Shown: positions 51,647 to 61,374, numbered from the stretch's first letter. The stretch: 64,000 nucleotides of DNA from Azotimanducus sp965220185 (GCA_965220185.1 OZ244807.1:1860001-1924000), one strand, 5' to 3'. Notes: generated from the sequence alone by a model not told the origin. Numbers and translations are program-made.

Positions 51647-53188
51647 TCAACCGAGCGCCTCGCCCGTGCGCTCCGCGTGGTCAGCGACAATGCCTGCGCT
51701 TTGCTCATCGATCAGATGGATCAGCGACTTGCTTTGACTATTGACCAGCGCATGCAGCAGCACCGTGGGGATAGCGACACACAGACCAAGCACTGTGGTC
51801 ATCAAAGCCGTTGAAATACCGCCCGCCATGGTCTTCGGATCCCCTGTGCCAAAGAGCGTGATGGCCTGGAAGGTGAGGATCATGCCAATCACCGTGCCGA
51901 GCAGGCCTGCGAGCGGAGCGACCACCGAGATCACTTGAATCAATGTGATGTTCCTCGTAATCGCCGGTGTTTCGGTCAGTATCGCCTCGCTCAGTTTGAG
52001 TTCGAGTGTTTCCACATCGACCGACTTGTTGGCTTCATAGACTTTCATGATGCGGCCAAGCGGGTTGTCGCCGCTAGCTTCCTCGGAAGTGCGCTGCGCA
52101 TGCACCTTGCGTCCAATCAGGTAAAGCGTGATGAACCGCTCAATCGCAAGGAGCACGCCGAGAATGCCGCCAAGAATAATGATCGAGCCGACGTAGCCGC
52201 CCTGACCATCGCAAAATGGCAGGTAGCAATCGCCGTCGGCGATACCGCCGAATACCGATCCGACTCGTTCACCAACCGTCGCTGCCTGAATGAGCAAGGA
52301 GAGCAGCGAGCCACGAGTCGGGTCAACCGCAAACTCCACGACTTCGCCAGCACTGGCATCCTCAAGATCCTCAACCGTGTTGGTGTAGCGCCCGGGTGGC
52401 TGGCGCGCAAGCTCAGTCATGCCGACCCCGGGCACATAGTTGAGATATTCGCCGTCAGCCACCAAATTAAAGGCGCCGACACGCACGACTTGAACGGCCT
52501 TCTTCTCGCCATTCAGGAGACTGACGACACCCTCGAAGCGATTGACTTCACCAGTCTTGGTCATTTCACGCTGCAACTCGAACCACAGGCGCTCCATTTC
52601 CTCAATGGTGGCGAGCTGCGTCGATGTGCCCATCTTGGCCGCAAACTCATTCAGCCAGTCGCCGCGGTCTTCTTCGAACTCGGCGCTGATGATCGAACCT
52701 TCAAAGAGGCCGCGGGTGTCGCCTGAGACCTGCTGCAATACGCCGAAGAGCTCGCGAAGACGGCCTAAGCGCTCATCCAAGGTGTCTTGCAGCACATTAA
52801 TGCGGTCTTCGTTCTCATTGAACTGTGCGTTGAGACGCTCGGCGCGGCGTTCTTCGCTGCGCTGTTCGGCCTCGGCATCCTGAAGCATCTGCTGCTGACG
52901 GCTGCGGTTGTTTGCAAACTCCTGCTCACGGGCCGAATGCTCACGCGATTCGACAACACGCCGCTGGCGAACAAGCTCAAGCAACTCGTCGAGCGAGGCC
53001 GCCTGATTGACTTCGACCACAGCTTCGCTTTGCGGCGAAGCATCTGCAGACTGGGCATCACGGCCTGCTTGCTGGGCAAGCGCTTGACTGGAGATCAGCG
53101 CAGGCGCGAAGCCGCACATGATGAGGAACTTGAGCGCTGTTGCACGCATGATGCCGGGCTCAAAAAAACTCTCTCTCGCTGATTTCAT
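51647..53188 (-). CDS. Long MotA/TolQ/ExbB protein with periplasmic coiled coil (TtpC-like)
   Basis: 513 residues: signal peptide (FLIMCGFAPALISSQALAQQ), a coiled-coil region around 75-150 rich in Glu, Arg and Gln (EHSAREQEFANNRSRQQQML), a beta domain of about 150 residues, and a C-terminal MotA/TolQ/ExbB channel with VISVVAPLAGLLGTVIGMIL and TMAGGISTALMTTVLGLCVA. This matches TtpC of the Vibrio TonB2 system, which is needed for TonB2 but not TonB1 transport (established for Vibrio). ATG 53188 overlaps the DUF3450 stop (ATGA). Confidence 0.92.
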   Translation of the reverse strand: MKSARESFFEPGIMRATALKFLIMCGFAPALISSQALAQQAGRDAQSADASPQSEAVVEVNQAASLDELLELVRQRRVVESREHSAREQEFANNRSRQQQMLQDAEAEQRSEERRAERLNAQFNENEDRINVLQDTLDERLGRLRELFGVLQQVSGDTRGLFEGSIISAEFEEDRGDWLNEFAAKMGTSTQLATIEEMERLWFELQREMTKTGEVNRFEGVVSLLNGEKKAVQVVRVGAFNLVADGEYLNYVPGVGMTELARQPPGRYTNTVEDLEDASAGEVVEFAVDPTRGSLLSLLIQAATVGERVGSVFGGIADGDCYLPFCDGQGGYVGSIIILGGILGVLLAIERFITLYLIGRKVHAQRTSEEASGDNPLGRIMKVYEANKSVDVETLELKLSEAILTETPAITRNITLIQVISVVAPLAGLLGTVIGMILTFQAITLFGTGDPKTMAGGISTALMTTVLGLCVAIPTVLLHALVNSQSKSLIHLIDEQSAGIVADHAERTGEALG

Positions 53189-53979
53189 CGAGCCGCTCCT
53201 TTTTCATCAATCACCAACGGCAGGTTCAGGAGATCCACCGATAACTGCTTGCGCGCCATGCGGATGCCGTTTGTCACCGCCGCTGCGTAGGAATCGTCAA
53301 TCACCTCCCATTGATTGGCGTCGCGGTTCCACATGCCTGTGACATCGCCGTCCGGGCTTTGGAAAGCAAGCACCACGCGACCGAACCTGAAGATGTCGGC
53401 GACCCGCTCTTCGCCATCCAATTCCACCGTGCCTGAGTAGGCTTCCATCGTGCGGCCATACTCGTTTTCGATCTGGTAGGCATTCAACACTTGGCTCAAC
53501 TTCTCTGAGACCGCGACATTCGCTTGATCCATCATGTCGCGCAGCCGCTCGATTCTCGCGGACCGCTCCTCAGGCAAAAACGGCAGATCAAGCGCCACGA
53601 ACTGTTCTAGGCCATCAATCATGCGCAGCATCAAGGGCGTGATCTGGCGCTGGGTTGCGGTGACGCGATCGATCGAGTCAGAGATCTGCGCCATTTGCTC
53701 TTCCTGACCGCGAATCTGCCTCGAAAGCTGTGCGTTGTAGACACGCAGACCCTCGATTTCCTTGAGCACGGTTTTGTATTCGTTCAAAAGCTTGCGCGTT
53801 TCTTCCGACATATCGTCGATCTTTGCTTGCGACTGGCGAGCCTGCTCGTTGAGCTGCTGGCTGATCGCAAATATGTCGTCGAGCGTATCGGCGGGCAGGT
53901 GCGGCGACAGTGCAAGGCCGACGAGCGCAACGCAGGCGCGCACGGGCCTCATGAGTGATTTGGGAATCTTGCGGGTCAT
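53185..53979 (-). CDS. DUF3450 protein heading the Ton2-type cluster
   Basis: 264 residues: signal peptide (VRACVALVGLALSPHLPADT), then a long coiled coil (about 35-110; LNEQARQSQAKIDDMSEETR, LKEIEGLRVYNAQLSRQIRG) and a beta-rich C-terminal half (YSGTVELDGEERVADIFRFG). DUF3450 proteins are periplasmic and almost always sit directly upstream of ttpC-exbB2-exbD2-tonB2; the precise job is unknown. First gene of a six-gene leftward transcript. ATG 53979. The 135 bases upstream hold no other gene I can support. Confidence 0.9.
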   Translation of the reverse strand: MTRKIPKSLMRPVRACVALVGLALSPHLPADTLDDIFAISQQLNEQARQSQAKIDDMSEETRKLLNEYKTVLKEIEGLRVYNAQLSRQIRGQEEQMAQISDSIDRVTATQRQITPLMLRMIDGLEQFVALDLPFLPEERSARIERLRDMMDQANVAVSEKLSQVLNAYQIENEYGRTMEAYSGTVELDGEERVADIFRFGRVVLAFQSPDGDVTGMWNRDANQWEVIDDSYAAAVTNGIRMARKQLSVDLLNLPLVIDEKGAAR

Positions 53980-54114
53980 ATCAGGTCCATGTGTCGCAAA
54001 TGATGGTGGAGTTGCATGATGCGTGCAATGTCAGACGCATGAAGCCTATTGTAGGCACATTTTTCGCGGTGTGCGATGGAAGTTGCTGCGTGCTGGGACA
54101 CGAGCGCACCGAAC

Positions 54115-54798
54115 CTATGCAGTATGCTCGGCAAAAAGTTCGAGAGTCCTTTGTCGCGCAAGCGCTGCCGAATCGGCATCAAAGCTGGCGCGCGCATCGC
54201 AATTGAACCCGTGGTCAGCCCCCTCGTAGACGAACACCTGCACACCCGGCTGCGCCGCGCGCACCGCTTCAACATCGGAAAGCGGGATATGCGCGTCGAG
54301 CTCGCCAAAGTGCATCATCACTGGGCAGCGAGGCTGCTTTTCACGCACGCCCGCCACGCCACCGCCATAGTAGGACGATGCGCAAGCCACGCCGTCAAGC
54401 TCGCATGCGCAAAGCCAGGTCAGCAAGCCGCCGAAGCAATAGCCAACGACCGCCACTTTGCCGTTTGGCGCAAGACTCGCCACGTGCTTGATGGCGGCCT
54501 GCAAGTCTTTGAGGGTGTTCTCCATTTTCAAATCTTGAAAGGCAAGTTTGATGCCTGTGCCCATGCCAGCGTCGTCGTAGCCGAGTTCCACCCCAGGCTC
54601 GGCGCGGTCGAAAATTGCCGGCGCGATCACCGCATAGCCCTCGGAGGCATAGCCATCGGCAACCGAGCGAATGTGCGGATTGACCCCGAACACTTCCTGT
54701 ATGACGACGACACCCGCTCTTGCTTCGCCATCGGGCAGCGACTCAAAGGCTGCGAACTCGTGACCATCGACGGCCTGAAGATTGCGAAATTGACCCAT
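54115..54798 (-). CDS. Dienelactone hydrolase family protein
   Basis: 227-residue alpha/beta hydrolase. The catalytic Cys is in KVAVVGYCFGGLLTWLCACE, the acid in MMHFGELDAHIPL and the His in YEGADHGFNCDARASF, the DLH triad Cys-Asp-His. VVVIQEVFGVNPHIRSVADG is the family lid/oxyanion region. No aromatic-degradation genes are adjacent, so the substrate is unknown; many such enzymes are general carboxymethylene hydrolases. ATG 54798 (MGQFRNLQAVDG) was chosen over a TTG at 54849. Probably cotranscribed with the SDR gene upstream. Confidence 0.9.
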   Translation of the reverse strand: MGQFRNLQAVDGHEFAAFESLPDGEARAGVVVIQEVFGVNPHIRSVADGYASEGYAVIAPAIFDRAEPGVELGYDDAGMGTGIKLAFQDLKMENTLKDLQAAIKHVASLAPNGKVAVVGYCFGGLLTWLCACELDGVACASSYYGGGVAGVREKQPRCPVMMHFGELDAHIPLSDVEAVRAAQPGVQVFVYEGADHGFNCDARASFDADSAALARQRTLELFAEHTA

Positions 54799-54849
54799 GA
54801 CTTGTGCGCGCCTCGCGTACCGTTGAAAAAGAGACGCGATTCTAGCCAA

Positions 54850-55638
54850 TTATCTCCCAGTCGGCATACCGGTCAGGTGCATGCCGGCATCGAGAATAAG
54901 TGATTCGCCAGTCACCAGGTCATTTGATTCGATGAAAGTCAGGATGGAATCCGCGACTGTGTCCGGGGTCGATGTGCGCCCAAGTGGCGTTATCTGCTCG
55001 ATGGCGGTCTTGGATGCCTCGTATACTGCATCGCCCATGCCCTGCCGAAGCCACTCGCCTTGAATGAAACCGGGGCACACGACATTGACACGAATCTCCG
55101 GCCCGAGCACGCGTGCGAGCGCCTTGGTCAGCGTGATCATCGCGCCCTTGGAGGCCGCATAGGCGATTGAGCTGCCGATACCCAAGACACCGGCGATCGA
55201 CGCCACCATGACAATGCTGCCGCGCCCGCCCCGGCGCATGATTGGCGCAGCTGCGCGACTCATCTGGAATGCGCCGACAGTGTTGACGGCATAAATATGT
55301 TGGAAATCGGTGCTCGATAGGCCTTCCAGGTCGTTCAAGGGGCAAAAGACAGTTGTGCCAGCATTGTTGACGAGCGCATCGCAGCGCCCCCAAGCCTCTT
55401 CCGCGACATTCACCATGCGGCGACAGTCGTCGTCATTGGCGACATCCGCTTGCACGATGCGCGTCTCGACACCAAAGGCTTCGCAGGCTTCGCGGGTGGC
55501 TTCGGCGCCATCACGATTGGACGCATAGTTGATAATCAGGTGCGCGCCTCGTTCCGCGAGCCGCCTCGCACACGCAGCGCCGACTCCCGAAGATGAGCCT
55601 GTCACAATGGCAACGCCGCCTTGCATGTCCATTCGCAT
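54850..55638 (-). CDS. Short-chain dehydrogenase/reductase
   Basis: 262-residue Rossmann-fold oxidoreductase. GGVAIVTGSSSGVGAACARR is the TGxxxGxG dinucleotide loop; LVNNAGTT, the NxxG-like ICAVNTVGAFQMSR-type helix, the Ser in VMVASIAGVLGIG and the YxxxK pair in AYAASKGAMITLTKALAR complete the classical SDR catalytic set. RVNVVCPGFIQGEWLRQGMG follows. The Asn after strand 2 (NYASNRDGAEATREA) fits NADP preference. Substrate unknown, resembling 3-oxoacyl-ACP reductase-like SDRs. ATG 55638 with GGGGAA upstream. 149 bases separate it from the clpB stop. Confidence 0.92.
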   Translation of the reverse strand: MRMDMQGGVAIVTGSSSGVGAACARRLAERGAHLIINYASNRDGAEATREACEAFGVETRIVQADVANDDDCRRMVNVAEEAWGRCDALVNNAGTTVFCPLNDLEGLSSTDFQHIYAVNTVGAFQMSRAAAPIMRRGGRGSIVMVASIAGVLGIGSSIAYAASKGAMITLTKALARVLGPEIRVNVVCPGFIQGEWLRQGMGDAVYEASKTAIEQITPLGRTSTPDTVADSILTFIESNDLVTGESLILDAGMHLTGMPTGR

Positions 55639-55787
55639 TTCCCCGAAGTGCCGAGGCGCGTCAATGTACTACACCTGTGAGCGAGTGCTCCGTCAAACTA
55701 AAAATGAGGTATCAGTGGCTGCGCATCTCGATCAGGCCCGGAGTCGCCCAAAGGCCGGCGCCATTGATGCGCACTTCATGCGTGCAT

Positions 55788-58376
55788 TTAGGATTTCGAG
55801 TCGCATCGGAACATCACATCCCCATCAATCCAGCGAGCGGATATGCTATCGCCTTCGCCAAATTCGCCGGACAGCAGGCTCGTCGCCAGAGGATTCTCGA
55901 TGTGCGTCTGCAACGCGCGCTTCAGCGGCCGGGCGCCATAGGCGGCGTCGCTCCAGTCCGCTACGAGATGCTCAAGCACATCGGCGTCCAACTGCAGATC
56001 AAGAGAACGCTCCGCGAGCCGCGCGCGCAGCAGATCAAGCTGCAGGTCCATGATGCGCACAAGCTGCGCCTTGGCCAAGGGATGGAACACTACGAGTTCG
56101 TCGACGCGATTTAGGAATTCCGGTCTGAAGTGCTCGCCAGCGATGCCAAGGACGATGCGCTGCAAGGCTTCGTAATCGCTGTCTCCCTTGGCAGCGTGGC
56201 TATGAATGACATCGCTGCCGAGGTTCGAGGTCATCACCAGCACGGTATTGCGAAAATCCACTGTGCGCCCGTGCCCGTCGGTCAACCGACCTTCGTCCAT
56301 CACCTGCAACAGAACATTGAACACATCCGGGTGCGCCTTTTCGATCTCGTCCAGCAGGATCAGGCTGTAGGGGCGCCGGCGCACGCTTTCAGTCAGATGA
56401 CCGCCTTGCTCATAGCCGACATAGCCGGGCGGCGCGCCGATGAGTCTTGCCACCGAATGCTTTTCCATGTACTCGGACATATCGATGCGCACCAGCGCCT
56501 GGTCGCTGTCAAAAAGCACATCGGCGAGCGCCTTGGAGAGTTCGGTCTTGCCAACGCCCGTGGGCCCGAGAAACATGAACACGCCAATCGGCTTTGACGG
56601 GTCGCCAATGCCGGCGCGAGAGCGGCGCACGGCGTTCGAGACCGCGCTCACCGCCGCATCCTGCCCGACAACGCGCTTGTGAATGTGCGCTTCGAGGGAG
56701 ACGAGTCGGTCCCGCTCAGCGTCCATCAGCCGAGAGACCGGAATCCCCGTCCATTTGCTGACAACATCGCTGATCTCGTTTTCCGTCACGCGGTTGCGGA
56801 GCAGGGTTGGCGCGTTCGATTCTTGTGTCACACTCGATGCCGATTGAATTTGTCTTTCGATCTCAGGGATGCGTCCATATTGGATCTCGGACATGCGATC
56901 GAGGTTCCCGTCGCGGCGTGCCGCCTCAAACTCCAAACGCAATGTGTCGAGTTCCTCCCTGAGTGACTGCTCGCCAACAAGCGCGGCTTTTTCGGCGCGC
57001 CAGACCTCGTCAAGCGCGGCATAGTTCTCTTCTAGTTCGGCAATCGAACTCGTGAGCGCTTCGGCGCGCTGCTTGGAAGCCTCATCATCCTCGTCGCTCA
57101 ACGCCTTGAGTTCCATTTTCTGCTGCACAAGGCGACGCTCGAGCGCATCCATCTGCTCGGGCTTTGAATCCATTTCCATGCGGATGCGGCTCGCGGCTTC
57201 GTCAATGAGATCAATCGCTTTATCGGGAAGCTGGCGGTCCGCGATATAGCGGTGCGAGAGCTTCGCCGCCGAGACAATCGCCGGGTCGGTGATATCGACA
57301 CCGTGGTGAATCTCATAGCGCTCTTTCAAGCCGCGCAGAATGGCAATGGTGTCTTCGACATCAGGCTCATCAACAAGCACCTTCTGAAAGCGCCGTTCGA
57401 GGGCGGCATCCTTTTCGATGGACTGGCGATATTCGTCGAGTGTGGTTGCACCAACGCAGTGCAGCTCCCCGCGCGCAAGTGCGGGCTTGAGCATGTTGCC
57501 AGCGTCCATGGCACCTTCGGCCTTGCCGGCACCGACGACTGTGTGCAGCTCGTCAATGAACAGCACCACCTTGCCGCCTTGCTCAGACAGACCTTTGAGC
57601 ACCGCTTTCAAGCGTTCTTCAAACTCACCGCGATACTTGGCACCAGCAATCAATGCCCCAAGATCAAGCGACAGGATGCGCTTGCCTTTCAGGCCTTCGG
57701 GGACTTCGCCATTCAGGATGCGCTGCGCCAGCCCTTCAACGACCGCCGTCTTGCCAACGCCGGGCTCGCCGATAAGCACTGGATTGTTCTTGGTGCGCCT
57801 TTGCAGCACCTGGATGACGCGGCGGATCTCCTCATCGCGGCCAATCACCGGATCAAGCCGACCTTCGGAAGCAAGCGCGGTCAAGTCCTGCGTGTAGGCA
57901 GCAAGCGCAGATTCGCCGTCATCGGCTGCTTCTTCTTGCGCGTTGCCAGCAGCTTTGAGCGATGCTTGCAGGCGCTCGCGGTCAACGCCAGCGTCTTTCA
58001 GCAGGTCCGCCACTTCGCCGCCAAGATCGCACATGGCCAGCATCACATGCTCCAAGCCCACGTCCGCCCGCCCGTCCTGTTGCGCCGCGCGCGTCGCAAG
58101 ACCGAGAAGTCGCATGGTGTCAGCCGATGTGCGCACTTCCCCAGTCGGGGTGCCGACAGTAGGCAGGCTCGATAGACTTGACGCCACCTCTGATTCGATC
58201 TTGGCGAGCTCTGCCCCGCCTGCGGCGAGCATACGCAGCACGCTCGTCTTGTCACTGCTCACGAGCACTTGCAACAGGTGCCACGGGGACAGTTCCGCAT
58301 GGTCTCGACCGAGCGCAAGGCTATGCGCATCGGCGAGCAGCGATTGCAGGCCAGGTGAAAAACGTTCCTGATTCAT
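55788..58376 (-). CDS. clpB: ATP-dependent disaggregase ClpB
   Basis: 862-residue Hsp100 chaperone that extracts proteins from aggregates with DnaK. N-domain (NQERFSPGLQSLLADAHSLA), first AAA+ with Walker A IGEPGVGKTAVVEGLAQRIL near residue 200 and Walker B VVLFIDELHTVVGAGKAEGA, the long middle coiled coil (410-530, e.g. RRLVQQKMELKALSDEDDEA) that distinguishes ClpB from ClpA/C, and the second AAA+ with FLGPTGVGKTELSKALADVL and ILLDEIEKAHPDVFNVLLQV. ATG 58376 with GGGAG upstream is preferred to a TTG one codon earlier. No convincing heat-shock promoter is seen. Confidence 0.97.
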   Translation of the reverse strand: MNQERFSPGLQSLLADAHSLALGRDHAELSPWHLLQVLVSSDKTSVLRMLAAGGAELAKIESEVASSLSSLPTVGTPTGEVRTSADTMRLLGLATRAAQQDGRADVGLEHVMLAMCDLGGEVADLLKDAGVDRERLQASLKAAGNAQEEAADDGESALAAYTQDLTALASEGRLDPVIGRDEEIRRVIQVLQRRTKNNPVLIGEPGVGKTAVVEGLAQRILNGEVPEGLKGKRILSLDLGALIAGAKYRGEFEERLKAVLKGLSEQGGKVVLFIDELHTVVGAGKAEGAMDAGNMLKPALARGELHCVGATTLDEYRQSIEKDAALERRFQKVLVDEPDVEDTIAILRGLKERYEIHHGVDITDPAIVSAAKLSHRYIADRQLPDKAIDLIDEAASRIRMEMDSKPEQMDALERRLVQQKMELKALSDEDDEASKQRAEALTSSIAELEENYAALDEVWRAEKAALVGEQSLREELDTLRLEFEAARRDGNLDRMSEIQYGRIPEIERQIQSASSVTQESNAPTLLRNRVTENEISDVVSKWTGIPVSRLMDAERDRLVSLEAHIHKRVVGQDAAVSAVSNAVRRSRAGIGDPSKPIGVFMFLGPTGVGKTELSKALADVLFDSDQALVRIDMSEYMEKHSVARLIGAPPGYVGYEQGGHLTESVRRRPYSLILLDEIEKAHPDVFNVLLQVMDEGRLTDGHGRTVDFRNTVLVMTSNLGSDVIHSHAAKGDSDYEALQRIVLGIAGEHFRPEFLNRVDELVVFHPLAKAQLVRIMDLQLDLLRARLAERSLDLQLDADVLEHLVADWSDAAYGARPLKRALQTHIENPLATSLLSGEFGEGDSISARWIDGDVMFRCDSKS

Positions 58377-58502
58377 CAAGTCAACTCCCTAAACTCAAAG
58401 CAAATTTCTACTGAGGGCAAGTGTCCATTCAAGGTGCCGTTAGATGACTTTAAAATGAGTGCGCCAAGCGTTTTTTTCAAGCATGTGTATCATGCGTCCA
58501 TC

Positions 58503-59000
58503 ATGATCCGCACGGAAATTCTCAAGGACACTGGGCAAGCCCGCATCGTGCTTCGTGCCGATGGTGCATGGGCTTGGCAGACCAACGCATTGCTGATTGG
58601 CGCACTCGCCCTTGCCTCATTCATCATAGCCGGGGTCACACTGAGCCTAGGCGCATGGATCGTGCCGTTTTTCAGCGGCTTTGAACTGGCAATGCTGATG
58701 TTGGCCATGGGCGTGTGCCTGAAGCGCGCGCATGTGCAGGAGGTTCTGACATTCTCCAGACTCATGCTCAAGTTCGAGCGCGGCCGCGAACAGCCGGAGC
58801 AAACCATAGACATCGAGCGCTTCTACGCCCGCTTCCTGGTGCGGTACCCACGTTCAAAGCTTGATCGTCCCGAAGTCAGGCTGCAATACCGACAGAATGG
58901 TCAGCGCTTTTCGCTTCGCATCGGCAAGTTTCTGAACACCGATGAGATCATGAAATTGGAACAGGCGCTCGGCGATGTCATCAATCGTCTTGAGGCATAA
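58503..59000 (+). CDS. DUF2244 membrane protein
   Basis: 165 residues. Two adjacent membrane helices (about 27-75: LLIGALALASFIIAGVTLSL and IVPFFSGFELAMLMLAMGVC) followed by a cytosolic beta-rich region with YPRSKLDRPEVRLQYRQNGQ and EIMKLEQALGDVINRL, the DUF2244 pattern. Function unknown. ATG 58503 (MIRTEIL) is the best fit to family starts; an ATG at 58455 would add 16 residues, and neither has a strong ribosome site. Its last 20 bases overlap comEC convergently. Confidence 0.82.
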   Translation: MIRTEILKDTGQARIVLRADGAWAWQTNALLIGALALASFIIAGVTLSLGAWIVPFFSGFELAMLMLAMGVCLKRAHVQEVLTFSRLMLKFERGREQPEQTIDIERFYARFLVRYPRSKLDRPEVRLQYRQNGQRFSLRIGKFLNTDEIMKLEQALGDVINRLEA

Positions 59001-61374
59001 GCCGCCAGAACGCCCCGCGGACGCTGCGCGCTGATTCAATATCATCCGGCAAGGTCGAGCGCCAATGCAGGGCACCGAATTGGGCGGTGCCGTACACCTT
59101 GGCGCCGACCGCACGCCATGCCTCGATACGGTCAGAGTGGGGATGACCGAATCGATTGTCGAAGCCAGCGCTGACGAACACAATATCCGGGCGAGTTCGT
59201 CGCAGAAAGCTCATGGATGACGAGCTGCGGCTGCCGTGATGGGCGGCGATGAGCAGTGCGAGCTTCGGCAGCTTGTCCATGATCTCGAATTCAACAGCTT
59301 GCGAAATATCCGCTGGAATCAGCACGGCGAGTTCGTCATTCTCGATCAGCAGCACACACGAGCGGTCATTGCTTGACCTCCAGCGCTTCGCTGTCGCCGG
59401 CGGATGCAACACAGTGAACCACACGCCGTCCCACAGCCAGCGCTGCCCGGCTCGACAATTGTCGAATCGAGCTACGCCAAGCGCTGAGTCGCCGAGCGGA
59501 AACACCGTTTGACCATCGGCCGCGGTCATCAGAAAAGAGGCCCCAAGCGACTCGAACACCGACGCTGCGCCGCCAGCATGATCCAAGTCCCAGTGACTAA
59601 TCATCAGCCGGTCGAGGGAACGAACACCTGCAAGACGCGCTTCGGGCAACACGACCGCATCTCCAAAATCGAAGTCCTCGGAGAAGCTCGCCCCGGCATC
59701 GAACAGCAAGCTCTTCTGTCTCGTCTGCACTAGCACCGCGAGGCCCTGCCCGACATCGAGCAACCGCAGCCCGAATTCGCCGTGTGGCAGCTTGGCCGAG
59801 AACGGCATCACCAAGATCGCGAGCATCAGCCCGGGCGTGACCAAGAGCGCGCGCAGCGTCACCGTCACTGGCATGAAGACACACAATAGCGATGCGAGGC
59901 ATGCGCCTGCGATGAGCGGATTCATGGTGACAGCAGGCGCGCTCGGCCAAGTGACGAGATATGCAAGCACCGAGGCTTGCGCCGAAAACACGATGTCGGC
60001 AAGAGTCAGGCTAAGCGCCGCAATGCCGGGGGCCGGCGCGAACAGCAGGTTCGATATCAGCACCAGCGGGACGATCACGAGCGTTGTCACCGGCACCGCC
60101 AGCAGATTCGCGAGCGGGCTCACCAGCGGCATATCGGAGACCGTGATCAAGAGCAGTGGAGACATGCCGAGCGAAAGCAGGAACTGCGTGCGCACGAGCT
60201 GCTTCGCTCTGAACGAAACAGATGAGATGCCGCCGCGCTCCAAGGTCTTCCAGCCCATCAGCATGAGCAAGCCCACCGCACCGAATGAAAGCCAGAAACC
60301 TGACGCAAGGCTCGCAAAGGGGTTCATGGCAAGCACCAGAATAAGCGCGACGAGCCACGCATTGGCAAGTCCGAACGGGCGCCGCCAGATGAGTGCGACA
60401 CCCGCACAGCAGATCATGATGAAGGCGCGCTTGACCGGCAGGCTCCAGCCGCACAGCATGGCGAACAGCAAAGCGGCGGCGAGGCCAACAAGAACGCTCC
60501 AGACCTGCGCGGGCATCACCAGGCATAGCGCTGGCGCAAGCCTCGCCACACTCAAGCCGACAAGTCCCGCGTAGAAAGCCACCAGCCCAAGGTGCAATCC
60601 TGAAATGACCATTAGGTGCACGGTGCCGGTGGCGCGGAATAGCCGCCATTCAGCACGCTGCATGGCGGACGCATCGCCTATGGAGAGCGCAAGCAAGGGT
60701 CCTGGGTTGCCGAGATCAAGCGATGCAACGAAACGATGCAGGCGCTGCCTCGCGTCGTGAACCACTCCGCCTCCGCGGCGCTCAATCAACTCTCCAGAAC
60801 TGACGCTCGCCAAGGCGTGCGCGCCTTGAGAGAGCAGCCAAGCCTCGTAATCGAAGGCGCGGGCGTTCAGCGTGCCAATTGGGGCTTTCAGCTTGAGCTT
60901 GAGTGACCATATGTCACCTACCTGCGGCGGCATAGCTACCTGCGGCATGGCAGGCGCGTTGAACCAGGTCGCGCGCAAGCGCCGCGGTGTGTGCGGCGCA
61001 AGCGGTGTCAAGGGCAAGTCGCTCTTGAGCGTGCGCAATTCGGCCTCAAAGCGCGTCGCCAAGCCCGATTGCACTGGCGATGAGAGCACCTCAATCTCGG
61101 CGGATACTTCGCTGCCCTGCAAGGCGACTGGCAGCCGCTGCACAAGCACTGATTCGATGCGCTCTAGTCCGAAAAGCCCTCCTGCGGCAAAGGCGGCGAT
61201 GCAAAGTCCGCTTTTGGCGAGTGCGCGATGCCGATGCCGAAAGCCTGCGGCGCTGCCTGCCCCGATGATGAAAGCAGTAGCGAGGCTTGCCGAAATATCC
61301 CCAGGCGCCAGCCAATTCGGCAGAAACGCGCTTGCGAGCAGCCCCGAGGCCATTGCCAGAAGATGCGTGTGCAT
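58981..61374 (-). CDS. comEC: ComEC/Rec2 DNA-uptake channel
   Basis: 797-residue polytopic membrane protein that brings single-stranded DNA into the cytosol in natural transformation. N-terminal DUF4131 region, then the Competence domain (LLALSIGDASAMQRAEWRLF, GTVHLMVISGLHLGLVAFYA, and WSLPVKRAFIMICCAGVALI), about ten membrane helices in total, and a C-terminal metallo-beta-lactamase domain with LRLLDVGQGLAVLVQTRQKS, MISHWDLDHAGGAASVF and LLIAAHHGSRSSSSMSFL. All three expected domains are intact. Together with the ComEA-like gene at 44.3 kb it suggests competence capacity. Confidence 0.95.
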   Translation of the reverse strand: MHTHLLAMASGLLASAFLPNWLAPGDISASLATAFIIGAGSAAGFRHRHRALAKSGLCIAAFAAGGLFGLERIESVLVQRLPVALQGSEVSAEIEVLSSPVQSGLATRFEAELRTLKSDLPLTPLAPHTPRRLRATWFNAPAMPQVAMPPQVGDIWSLKLKLKAPIGTLNARAFDYEAWLLSQGAHALASVSSGELIERRGGGVVHDARQRLHRFVASLDLGNPGPLLALSIGDASAMQRAEWRLFRATGTVHLMVISGLHLGLVAFYAGLVGLSVARLAPALCLVMPAQVWSVLVGLAAALLFAMLCGWSLPVKRAFIMICCAGVALIWRRPFGLANAWLVALILVLAMNPFASLASGFWLSFGAVGLLMLMGWKTLERGGISSVSFRAKQLVRTQFLLSLGMSPLLLITVSDMPLVSPLANLLAVPVTTLVIVPLVLISNLLFAPAPGIAALSLTLADIVFSAQASVLAYLVTWPSAPAVTMNPLIAGACLASLLCVFMPVTVTLRALLVTPGLMLAILVMPFSAKLPHGEFGLRLLDVGQGLAVLVQTRQKSLLFDAGASFSEDFDFGDAVVLPEARLAGVRSLDRLMISHWDLDHAGGAASVFESLGASFLMTAADGQTVFPLGDSALGVARFDNCRAGQRWLWDGVWFTVLHPPATAKRWRSSNDRSCVLLIENDELAVLIPADISQAVEFEIMDKLPKLALLIAAHHGSRSSSSMSFLRRTRPDIVFVSAGFDNRFGHPHSDRIEAWRAVGAKVYGTAQFGALHWRSTLPDDIESARSVRGAFWRLMPQDD

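Noticed and set aside
55640..55787. Short leftward frame between clpB and the SDR gene (ends GLIEMRSH)
   Set aside because: About 25 codons, no start codon and no ribosome site; too short to support.
57252..58175. 307-codon plus-strand open frame inside clpB
   Set aside because: Antisense to the clpB N-terminal and first AAA+ regions, whose Walker motifs are intact on the minus strand.
58380..58430. CTTGAA followed by CCCTCA upstream of clpB, resembling a sigma-32 heat-shock promoter
   Set aside because: The two boxes are only about 9-10 bases apart instead of about 13-14, and the -10 match is poor.
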